A program made the position numbers and the translations under genes. A DNA stretch of 64,000 nt from Microglena sp. YARC (lineage: Eukaryota; Chlorophyta; Chlorophyceae; Chlamydomonadales; Chlamydomonadaceae): the NCBI GenBank assembly GCA_022414725.1, contig CM039463.1, forward strand, positions 27,428,003 to 27,492,002, given 5' to 3'. The notes under the pieces were generated by a model. The model saw only the letters and a program-made list of their open reading frames with translations, did not search any database and was not told where the DNA came from. Positions 12,501 through 24,500 of the stretch are shown piece after piece; position 1 is the first letter of the stretch; the number at the start of each line of letters is the position of its first letter.

Positions 12501-15500
12501 AGTCAACTACCTCCAATCACGAATCAGGCGATGTGATAGCGAATCAGGCGATGTGAAAGCATAGTGAGATGACGAATGTAATGTTGAGATGAAGAATCAA
12601 GTGCGCATGCGTGAGCCAAGTGAAAGTCAAGGGCCAGCCGAATCATGAGCCGAAGTGAAAGTTCTGGAGCATGAGCCGCAGGTCGCTCCGTGAAGAAGCA
12701 ATACACTGAAAACTATTATTCCGAGCGCCATGCAAAGCGATATGAGGGTCAGCAAATGACCTCCGAGGAGAGGATCTCACTCATTTCATCGCAATTCACT
12801 GCAGTCACAGTATGGGAGGCAGTTGTGGACATGGAAAGAGCGCGCGTGGATAGCTTAGCGCATCTGCCGTTTCGGTAATTGAAAATTTTGCTGGGCGAAG
12901 ACTTGGGTGTACAATCGGTTGCAAGTCGGTTGCAAGTCGGTTACACTTCGCACGCCCATGGCACGTGGGTACGCGATGATGACACCACCACGACCGCGAC
13001 CACGACCATGATTTCTTTATACGTATAGATTTCTGTTTTATTAGGGCGAGAAGAGCTTTTGAGCTACAAGTGGAGACAAACAAGTACATGTTCTAGTAAA
13101 TTGCCTGTGTGGCCGTTGGCCACAGCTGTCAGGATGTACCCAGCAAAAACGATGTTGTTAGCCACACCTGTCAGAATGTACCCACACCCACACCCACCCT
13201 TCCTCCTCAGTCCATCCCCCCCATCCCTCCTTCTTCCCTTTCCTCCCCCCCCCCCCCCCCCCCCCTCTCCTTCCCCCAGCACCAATCACACCACCATCGT
13301 TGCCAATTACCCCCCCCCCCCCCCCCCCGCCACCACTGCTCTGCCTCTCCAGACTCGTTGCCTGTTCACAGCTGGAGCCCGGGCCAACGTGCTGACCCCC
13401 AACAACCTATCCGCTGAGCTCAGCTTGAGTGGCTACGACAGCCTCAAAATGAGTTCTAAAGTCCTTGATGGGGAGCGCTCCACCAACAACAACCACACCA
13501 CCACCACCACCACAACCCCCCTCACCACACCACAACCACCAATCCCCCCCCCACCCACCCACCCCACACAGACCCCACCCCCACCAATCATCCCCCTTCC
13601 CCCCCGCCACCACCGCCCTGCCCCTCTTCCAGACTCGTTGCCTGTTGAAGGCTGGAGCCCGGGTCAACATACTCACCCCAAAATCCCACCACCACCACCC
13701 ACCACCACCACCAACCACACCAACAACAACCACACCAACAACAACCACACCACCACAAACCACACCAACTCCACCAATCATCCCCCCATGCCCCCCCTCC
13801 CCCCCCCCCGCCGCCCCTGCCCTCCTCCAGACTCGTTGCCTGTTGAAAGCTGGAGCCCTGGTCAACGTGCTGACCGCCAAAAAACTATCTGCCGACCTCA
13901 GCTTGAGTGGCTACGACAGCCTCAAAACGAGTTCCAAAGTCGTCGATGGGGAGCGCTCCACCACCACCACCACCACCACCAACCACACCACCACCAACCA
14001 CACCACCACCAACCACACCACCACCACCAACAACCTCTACTCACCCTCCACCCCGCCTCCACCGCCCTGCCTATCTTCCAGACTCGTTGCCTGTTGAAAG
14101 CTGGAGCCCGGGTCAACGTGCTGACCCCAAAAAACCTATCCGCTGACCTCAGCTTGAGCGGTTACGACAGCCTCAAAATGAGCTCAAAAGTTCTCGACGG
14201 GGAGCGCTCCGCTCTTCACTTTGCAGCCGAGTGCGCCTCCACAGAGGTGCTTGAGGCGCTCATCCAGTCAGGCGCCCGCGTGAACCAAGCAAGTGAGTGT
14301 GGCATGACACCACTCCATGTTGCGGCGTGGCACAGGAAGCTTGAGGCCGTCAAAGCGCTGTTAAAGGCCAAGGTGAGCACTAGGGTATTTCCAAGTGCTG
14401 CCTTTTTGAGCCTCACTGCGCGTTTCACGCAGTTTTTTGCAACCCCCTGTGGGCGCAGCAAGCAATTTGTGCGCTTTTTGCACTACAAAGCGCAGATTAG
14501 TTTTTCCTCAGGTCACTTGGCTCAGGTCACTTGGCTCAGGTCACTTGGCTCAGGTCACTTGGCTCAGGTCACTTGGCTCAGGTCACTTGGCTCAGGTCTC
14601 TTGGCTCAGGTCACTTGGCTCACGTCACTTGGCTCAGGTCACTTGGCTCAGGTCACTTGGCTCAGGTCACTTGGCTCAGGTCACTTGGCTCAGGTCACTT
14701 GGCTCAGGTCACATGGCTCAGGTCACTTGGCTCAGGTCACTTGGCTCAGGTCACATGGCTCAGGTCACTTGGCTCAGGTCACTTGGCTCAGGTCACATGG
14801 CTCAGGTCACTTGGCTCAGGTCACATGGCTCGGGTCACTTGGCTCAGGTCACTTTGCTCAGGTCACATGGCTCAGGTCACTTGGCTCAGGTCACATGGCT
14901 CAGGTCACTTGGCTCAGGTCACTTGGCTCAGGTCACTTGGCTCAGGTCACATGGCTCAGGTCACTTGGCTCAGGTCACTTGGCTCAGGTCACATGGCTCA
15001 GGTCACTTGGCTCAGGTCACTTGGCTCAGGTCACATGGCTCAGGTCACTTGGCTCAGGTCACTTGGCTCAGGTCACATGGCTCAGGGCACTTGGCTCAGG
15101 TCACTTGGCTCAGGTCACTTGGGTCAGGTCACTTGGCTCAGGTCACTTGGGTATTTGAAAAAAAAGATGAAAATAATTTCACCCCAGGAGGTGGGTCTCC
15201 CTAAACAGACCAGCGACACCGAGGATAAAGTTTGACTGGCGTTGCCACTCCTACGAAAGAGTACGCGCACTTAGGTATAGGGTATGGCTAAGGTGGGAAC
15301 TTGGGTCAGGTCCTGTCATGCATGGGTGTAATACCTCCCGTGCACTCCCGCACAACACCGCAACCCACCCAACCCTCCGCCAGGCTGCCTGTACCAATGA
15401 GGTCCTGGCATGCAAAGACATACCCATAGTACGGCCCAGTACCATGCAATACATTGTATGTGCAACCCCTGCAAGACACTGTGTGCCCCTTTCACGTAGA

Positions 15501-18500
15501 CTCCCTCTTCATACTGCACAGGCTGACATCCATTTAAAGGTGAAGGTCAATGGCATGACCCCACTGCATTACGCAGCCCTAACACAAACGGGCTCCCTCA
15601 CACAAAGACATACCCATAGTACAGCCCAGAACCATACAAGACAGTGTTTGTGCAACCCCTGCAAGACATTGTTGGCCCCTTTCATGTAGACCCCCTCTCT
15701 CCCTCCTCCCTCTCCCCCTCCTCCCTTTCCCCCCCTCCCCCTCCCCCCCCCCCCCCCCCTTCCCTCCGCCCAAGACACTGTATGCCCCTTTCATGTAGAC
15801 CCCTCTCTCCCTCCTCCCTCTCCCCCTCCTCCCTTTCCCCCCCCCTCCCCTTCTCCTCCGCCCCAAGACACTGTATGCCCCTTTCATGTAGACCCCCTCT
15901 TCTTACTGCACAGACGGACATCCATTTAAAGGTGAAGGTCAATGGCATGACCCCACTGAATAGGCAGCCTTTACACAAGCGGGCTCCCTCACGCAAAGAC
16001 ATACCCATAGTACGGCCCAGTACCATACAACAATACATTGCTTGCGCAACCCCTGCAAGACGCAGTATACCCCTTTCATGTAGGATAGCACTCTATACAG
16101 CCTTTGCTCCTTCGAGCTGGCAGTTCCACGTGGTACGCCACGCCGATGTACTGATGTAAGCATTAGACTTACGGTATTGAGTGCTATGCTTTCATGTAGA
16201 CCCCCTCTTCATACTGCGCAGGCGGACATCCATTTGAAGGTGAAGGTCAATGGCATGACCCCACTGCACTAAGCAGCGCGCAACACACAGTACTGTACTG
16301 TCCTTCATGTAGACCCCCTCTCTCCCTCCCCCCGCCCCCCCCCCCTTCCCTCCTCCCAAGACCTGTACGTCCCGTCCATGTAGACCCCCTCTTCATACTG
16401 CACAGGCTGACATCCATTTTTAAAGGTGAAGGTCATGGCATGACCCCACTGCATTACGCAGCCCTAACACAAACGGGCTCCTCACGCAAAAGACATACCC
16501 ATAGTACGGCCAGTACCATACAAAACAATACATTGCTTGCGCAACCCCTGCAAGTCACTGTCCGCCCCCTTCATGTAGACCCCCCTCTCTCCCTCCTCCC
16601 TCTCCCCCTCCTCCCTTTCCCCCCCTCCCCCCCTCCTCCCTCTCCCCCCCCCCCCCCTCCTCCTCCCTCTCCCCCGCCCCCCCCCCTCCTCCTCCTCATC
16701 CTTCTCCCCCCCCCCCCCCCTCCTCCCTCTCCCCCCCTCCCCTCCTCCTCCTTCTCCCCGCCCTCCTCCCTCTCCCCCCCCTCCTCCTCCTCTCCCCCCC
16801 CCCCTCCTCCTTCTCACCCCCCTCCCCCCCCCCCCCCCCCCCCAAGACACTGTATGCCCCTTTCATGTATACCCCCTTCTTCATACTGCGCAGGCGGACA
16901 TCCATATGAAGGTGAAGGTCAATGGCATGACCCCACTGCACTATGCAGCGTTCAACACAAGCGGGCTACCCTCCATCGTGGCCCTTCTGATTAGCCATGG
17001 TGCCAAGATAGAGGAAAGAACGCGGGAAGGATGGACTACCTTGCAATTAGCAGCCAAGGTGGGCTGCGTTCATTACAGGTGGTGTGTGGTGTGGTGTGTG
17101 GTGTGGTGTGGTGTGGTGTGGTATGATGTGGCATGGTGTGGTGTATAAACTACCTTCCAGTTAGCAGCCAAGGTGGGATGCGTTCATTGCAGGTGGTGTG
17201 TGGTATGATGTGGCATGGTGTGGTGTATGGAATACCTTCCAGTTAGCAGCCAAGGTGGGCTGCGTTCATTGCAGGTGGTGTGTGGTGTGGTGTGGTATGA
17301 TGTGGCATGGTGTGGTGTATGGACTACCTTCCAGTTAGCAGCCAAGGTGGGCTGCATTCATTGCAGGTGGTGTGTGGTGTGGTGTGGTATGATGTGGCAT
17401 GGTGTGGTGTATGGACTACCTTCCAGTTAGCAGCCAAGGTGGGCTGCATTCATTGCAGGTGGTGTGTGGTGTGGTGTGGTATGATGTGGCATGGTGTGGT
17501 GTATGGACTACCTTCCAGTTAGCAGCCAAGGTGGGCTGCATTCGTTGCAGGTGGTGTGGGGTGTGGTGTGGTATGATGTGGCATGGTGTGGTGTATGGAC
17601 TACCTTCCAGTTAGCAGCCAAGGTGGGCTGCGTTCATTGCAGGTGGTGTGTGGTGTGGTGTGGTATGATGTGGCATGGTGTGGTGTATGGACTACCTTAC
17701 AATTAGCATCACCACCCCACCATACCACCACACCACACCACGCCATGAGTGTATGTGGTGAGGCTAATGGTCTGGTAGTCCAGGTGGGCTACCTTCACTG
17801 CAGGTGGTGTGTGGTTTAGTTTGGTTTGGTTTAGTTTTGGTTTGGTGTGGTGTGGTGTGGTGAGGAGAGAACACGAAAAGGATGGACAACTTGCAATTAG
17901 CTACCAAGGTGGGCTACGTCTTCAGAATTTGTTTTGGCGGGGGCCCCCTTCCACTCCGTTGTCCGTTTGTGCGTCCGACCGACCGACCTATGACCGAGAA
18001 CGAAGCCTGACACGTCAGCCAACTGTCTTAAAGCTAACTGGCTTCGGTCAGCTCCATCGTTGCCACCTGTCGTTCCGTTGCCAACGCACTCCGCCGATTT
18101 TCCGCGTGTCTTGCAACGCTGCATAGGACTTGTCCTTTACAGAAAGGGGGTCTTCTGGTAGCGATCAGGGATTTGGTGCCTTTCAAGGTTGGGCTCCTGG
18201 TAGTGATTTGGCGGGGGGGTTGGGTGTTGGGGCCGAGGTTCGAGTCTCATGGTAGCAGAAGGTTTGGCCAAAACAGTTTCTCGTGTAGCAGTCGCTAATG
18301 TAATTTAGTGGAAATCAAATTTTAATGGAATTTTAATGGAAATCAAAGCCAAGGTGTGCTTCGTTTATGCACCCTGTATGTGCTCACTATTTGTTTTTGC
18401 GACGCTTCGCAAATTGAGTGATCCAGTGCAACCCCAGTGCAACGCGCTGCCCCCCGAACACCGCAGAGCTCGAAGCACGGAGCCTGGGGGATTCGGGGGG

Positions 18501-21500
18501 TTCATTTTTGACTAGACTAGCCGGACCAACGCATCGCCAGGCAGCGACAGAATGGCGACACGTTGCACACGAAAAAACAGTGCATTTGCTGTGTTTGCTG
18601 TGTTCATGCTGCCAGCATGTGTGGTGTCGCTGTGTTGCTGGGTATGTTTGCAGATCTTCATGATCCACTGCCCCAACCCGCCCTTGACCCTGACCTCGCC
18701 CCCTGACCCAACCCGCCCCTGCCCCAACCCATCCCTGACCCCGCCCCTGCCCCAACCCCGCCCCCTGACCCTGTCCCTGCCCCAACCCCGTCCCTGTCAC
18801 TGCCACTGCCCCAACCCGCCCCTGACCCTGACCCTGACTCTGACTCTGCCCCAACCCGTCCCTGACCCTGCCTCTGCCACTGCCCCAACCCATCCCTGCC
18901 ACTACCTCTGCCACTGCCCCCAACCCGCCCCTGACCCTTACTCTGCCCCAACCCATCCCTGCCCCTGTCTCTGCTCCTGCCCCAACCCATCCCTGCCCCT
19001 GCCCCAACCCGCCCCTGACCCTGACTCTGCCCCAACCCATCCCTGCCCCTGACCCTGCCCCAAACCCATCCCTGCCCCTGACCCAACCCGCCCCTGCCAC
19101 TGCCCCAACCCGCCCCTGACCCTGCCTCTGCCATTGCCCATACCCGCCTCTGCCCCTACCTCTTCCCCCCACCCGCCCTTGCGCCTGCCCCTGACCCCGC
19201 CCCTGACTCTGCCCCTGACCCCCCCCCCTGCCACTGCCCCAACCCGCCCCTGACCCCGCCCCCTCCGTCAGGTTGCACCACCTGAGGTGGTGGCAGAACT
19301 ACTGAAGCATGGGGCAAGAGTGAACGCTAAGGGCAAACAGGGTAAAACAGCTTTGGACTGTGCCAAGAAACGCCCTGAGATCCTAGCCGTCCTCACTGGC
19401 TCCCCCCCTCTAACCAACTCTGCAAAGTTGATAGGACGTTCGTCCTCCCAGACCAGGTAAGTCTCTTTCTCTCCTCTCCTTTTCCTCCTGATTTCTCTTC
19501 TCGAAAAGTTTATCTTAGATCTCCAGTACTCACTGCCCGTAACGAAGCTTTTATTTGTACCTACCCCCACCCACCCACCCACCCACCCCACACCACTCCA
19601 ACATCACCCCACACCACGACCGCCACTTCAACCCCCCACCCCACTACAACCCCACCACCCCACCCCACCACCCCACCACCACCCCAAAGCAGGTTGGCCT
19701 CGGGCAGCTCCTCTAGAGCTGTGGTTAGATCAGAGACCACCACAATACCCCCACCCCAACCCCCCACACCACCCCACCATCCCAATCCCAAAGCAGGTTG
19801 GCCTCGGGCAGCTCCTCTGGAGCTGTGGTTAGATCAGAGACCACGCCACGACCCCCACCCCAACCCCCGACACCGCCCCACCACCCCAACCCCAAAGCAG
19901 GTTGGCCTCGAGCAGCTCCTCTGGAGCTGTGGTTAGATCAGAGACCACCCCAATACCCCCACCCCAAAGCAGGTTGGCCTTGGGCAGCTCCTCTAGAGCT
20001 GTGGTTAGATCAGAGACCACCCCAATACCCCCACCCCAACCCCCCTACACCACCCCACCACCCCAACCCAAAGCAGGTTGGCCTCGGGCAGCTTCTCTAG
20101 AGCTGTGGTAAGATCAGAGACCACCCCACAACCCCCACCCCAACCCCCCCACACCACCCCACCACCCCAACCCCAAAGCAGGTTGGCCTCGGGCAGCTCC
20201 TCTAAAGCTGTGGTTCGATCAGAGAACAACAGTAGCGCAGCTTCTTCCAGAGAGCCAGCAGCTTTACTGAAAGAGGCGTCAGCTCCTCCCAGAAAGGCAG
20301 CAACTTCACTAAAAGAGCCAGCAGCTTCTCCCAAAGAGCCGGCAGCTTCACTGAAAGAGGCGGCAGCTTCTCCCAGAGATGCGGCAGCTTCTTCCAAAGA
20401 GGCGGCAGCTTCTTCCAGAGAGGCGGCAGCTTCACTGAAAGAGGCGGCAGCTTCTTCCAAAGAGGCAGATCCTAGTGCATCTAGTGCAACTGGAACTGCA
20501 GTGTCTAGTAAATCTGGGAAGAGGCTTCTCAGTGACGCCCCGCCATGCGATGCGCCGCACTGCGAAGCTCCCCCCTGCGATGCACCAGACTGCAACGCGC
20601 CCGCGTACAACTCGTCACCCTCCGGCTCGCCCCCCTCCTTCCCATGTAACACCCCTCCAGTAGCGCAGGCCCCCCACGCTGGTGATGAGAGCAGAAGCAC
20701 GCAGGATGCAGGGGAGGGTGATTCCAAGGGCAGTGGTGGTGGCAGTGGTGGTGGCAACGGCACTGGCTCTGGCTGTGGCAGTGGCAACGTCACTTGCTCT
20801 GGCAATGGCAGTGGCAACGTCACTGGCTCTGGCGGTGGTGGTGGCGGCGGCAACATCACTGACTCGGGTGGTGGCATTGGTGGTGGCAACGGCAGTGGTG
20901 GTGCGCAGGTGAAGGAGGCCCAGGGCCTGGAAGCCAACGAGGCAGAAGCTCCCTTGCAGGATGAGCGAGCGCCTTCCCACACACAGCCATCCCCCTCCGT
21001 GGATTCCAAGGCACAGGATAGCAGTGCCCACCTTGCTGACCGGTGTGATCTGTCCCTCAAGGAAACTCTGAAGGCCGCCGCACAACCCTCCCCTTCAGCT
21101 CTCAACAGCTTGATGAGCTCCATGCACTCCACCTCCGGGGACTTCAAGCATCCCCCCTCCAGCGAACTCTGCAAGTGCAGCTTGCTCGGGGACAAGCTGT
21201 GCAAGGATACCCAGTGTGATCAGCCAGAGGGCTTGTTCTTGAGCAACAAAACACGGCTGCTGATCCACTGTACCTACAATTGCAAGTTTGCGTTTCACCC
21301 GGGCTGCTGGAAGGTGCGGGATGGAGTGGAGGGAGTGGTAGGGAAGGGGGTGGGGGGAGTGGAGTGGAGGGGTAGGTAGGTAGGTAGAGGGGGGGGGGGG
21401 GGGGGGGGGAGTGAAGGGATTGAGTGGATGGGGGGTAGGGAGGGATGGGAAGAGAAGGGGAGGGAGGGAGCGAGCTCTGCAAGTGCAGCCTGCATGGGAT

Positions 21501-24500
21501 AATTTTGCGTTTGAATTTGAATTGGTACACAGTAAGTATAGCCTGCACGGGAACAAATTGTGCAAGGACACTCAATGTGATCATCATTGAGCTTGCAACC
21601 ACCACTACCATCACCCCTCCCCCCCCCCCCCCCCCCCCCCCCCAACACAACACAACACAACACAACACCCTCCCCCCCCCCCCCCCCCCCCCCCCCAGAT
21701 AACTCGCGATAAACTAAAAGCCTGGCGCACTAACTTCACCGGCACCTTCAGCGTCAGCGCCACAATTCCAGAGGGATGTGTCGACGACCACTGCCCTGGC
21801 TTCATCTACCAGGTTCTCGCCTGCTCTGGTGGGGATGGATCTGAAGAAAAACCCGCACAGGAGCCATTAGTAAGGTTCTTTTTGTGTGTGTATGTGTTTG
21901 TGTGTGTATGTGTGTTCTGAAAGGAAAACAAGTAATGATAACGCCTGGCGGGGTGTGGGGCTAAGGGAGCCCCGTCTTATGGCGGTAGATAACGGGCTGC
22001 TACTCAACCTGGACAAAGCTACCATGGCGGTTGACAGCGACTGCCAACAGTGATATGAGAGGGACGTAGGAAGAATGTGGATATCTGACAGTCGCACGTT
22101 GTGCCTTTCCATGATAAAGGTTACATGGTTATATGGTCTGAGGGAGGGAACTGAGAATTTGATTCACGAGCAAAGGAGAAAGGGCAAGTAGGGCAAGATG
22201 TGACCCAGTTAAATGAGAGGGGTGTCGAAAGGATGGGGATGTCTGACGGTTGCAAGTTGTGCCTTTCCATGATAAAGGTCAAGTGACTATATGGTTTGAG
22301 AGAGGAGAAAGGGAATTTGATTGGGTAGAAAGAGAGAACAGGTAGGGCAAGATGTAACCCAGTGATATGAGAGGAATGGCGGAGGGGTGGGGATGCCTGA
22401 CGGACGCAAGTTGTGCCTTTCCATAATCAAGGTTACATGGTTTAGAATGTAGAAAGGATGGGGATATGTGAACGGTGCATTGTTTAAGAACTTGACTTAG
22501 GTATCTACCAAAAAAACGGCAGCTCCCCTGGCTTACTATCCAGCTAAACCTACAGCAACATAGTGCATCATGAGGCTGACTGAATCACCTTTCCCGTGCT
22601 GTTCAATTTTGGGGGCTTCGTCCAGTGGCTAGCACATGGAGCTGCCTAGAAGCAGCTGATCGTAGTGGAAAAGAAAGCTGTGTATGAGAGGGATGGAGAG
22701 AGGATGGAGATGTCTGGCGGTTGCAAGTTGTGACTTGCCATGATGAAGGTTGCATGATTGTAGGGTTTGAGGGAGGAGAATGGGAATGTGATTCACAAGA
22801 AAGGGAAAAAGGGCAACTAGGGCAAGGTGGAACCCGGTGATATGAGAGGGACGTATAAAGGATGTCTGGCGGGAGTAAGTTGTGGCTTGCCATGATAAAG
22901 GTTACATGATTCTGCATGATTATAGATGGTTTGAGGGAGGGAACTGGGGGTCTGATCCGGTAGAAAGAGAGAACAAGTTGGGCAAGATGGAACCTAGTGG
23001 TATGCGAGGAATGGAGGAGGGGTGGGGATGTCTAAAGGTTGCAAGATCTGGCTTGCCATGACAAAGCCTGCATGATTGTGTGGTGTGCTAGCTTCATAGT
23101 ACCACCTTAGACAGCAGTACCATAGGGTACCCCCCAGATGTCAAAGGTTATGCTAACGCCTGGTGGGGCGTGGTGTTAAGGGAACCCGTCGGACGCGGGT
23201 AGGGAGCGGTCTTCTACCTGAACTGGACAAGCTACCATCGCAGTCGACAACGACCTGCAACGCCAAGAGCGACCGAAGGGGGAATCAAACCCCCGACTCT
23301 TCATCCTCAGAGTGATTTGGTCTACCACTAGACCAATGTATATCACTGAAAGGGGCTTGGGTACCCCTCAGATGTCATACCACTGCATGTATATGTGTGT
23401 ATGCATGATTATGTGTGTGCATGTATATGTGTGTATATGTATGTATATGCGTGTATATGGATGCATATGCGTGTATATGTGTGTATATGTGTATACGTAT
23501 ATGTGTATATGTATGTGCATGCGTAGATATGTATGTATATGTATGTATATCGATGTATATGGATGTATATGTGTCTATATGGATGTATATGCATGTAAAT
23601 GTAGGTGTATGCGTGTATTTGCATGTATATACATGCATATGCGTGTACTTGTATGCATGTTTGTACATGCATATGCATGTAAATGTAGGTGTATGCGTGT
23701 ATATGTATGTATATGCGTGCATATGTATGTATTTATATGCGTGTATATGGATGTGTATGCGTGCACATTTACTTCCCATGTAGGTGCAGAGCGAGCTGTA
23801 CTCAATGCCCATGGAGATGTTTCCCCCATGGTTCGTTTATTCATTTATTTATTCGTCCATTTACTTCCCATGTAGGTGCAGAACGGGCTGTACACAATGT
23901 CCATGGAGATGTTTCCCCCATGGTTTGCTTATTCATTTATTTATTCGTTCATTCCTTCCCATGTAGGTGCAGAACGAGCTGTACACAATGTCCATGGAGA
24001 TGTTTCCCCCAGGGTTTGTTTATTATTTTATTTATTTATTTATTCATTTATTTATTTATTTCATTCCATGTAGGTGCAGAACGAACTGTTTACGATGCCC
24101 TTGGAGATGTTTCTCCCAAGGTTTGTTGATTCATTTATTTATTCGTTCATTCCATCCCATGTAGGTGCAGAACGAGCTATACACGATGCCCATGGAGATG
24201 TTCACAATGCTTCCAGCCTCTGCTAGGATGGACGGCAGAACCGGCTTTCCATGGGCGGTTACTGACAATGACAATAGCAAGCCCAGGGCAGAGGCAGAGG
24301 TTGGGGGTCCCGCAAGTGCACACCAAGCCAAGCCAAGAGCAGAGGTTGGTGGTCCTGCAAGTGCACACCAAGCCAAGCCAAGAGCAGAGTTTGGTGGTCC
24401 AGCAAGTGAACACCAAGCCAAGCCAAGAGCAGAGGTTGGTGGTCCCGCAAATGGAAACCAAGCCAAGCCAAGAGAAGAGGTTGGTGGTCCCGCAATTGGA

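Larger units (their letters stand above)
9140..19456 (+). other. gene 1 exons 2-6: ankyrin repeat domain
   Basis: The five exons encode consecutive ankyrin repeats with the hallmark TPLH motif and GADxN turns: GCTPLHTAAYWGQEEV, QETPLHLASKWPYDKV, RTALHTAALFCRRTV, LSTPLHLHLRPGN, GQTPFNLV, GLTPLHLATYVNNAEM, SALHFAAECASTEV, GMTPLHVAAWHRKLEAV, GMTPLHYAAFNTSGLPS, GWTTLQLAAK and KTALDCAKKRPEIL. One repeat is interrupted by about 25 residues rich in Ser and Leu (exon 4, SADLSLSGYDSLK). Exon borders fall inside repeats. Ankyrin repeats bind protein partners; none can be named here. Confidence 0.9.

Noticed and set aside
13059..15158. 699-codon + strand ORF
   Set aside because: It runs through poly-C, CCACCA repeats, three copies of one exon edge, the real exon 4 and the 14-bp array, past a good splice donor. 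Only 14082-14372 is coding.
18387..19234. Gly/Arg-rich - strand ORFs
   Set aside because: Translations of the C-rich minisatellite 18662-19262, inside an intron of gene 1.
20005..21204. 399-codon - strand ORF
   Set aside because: It is antisense to gene 1 exon 7 and its upstream edge copies. The + strand frame joins its neighbours in phase and carries the Cys-rich motif.
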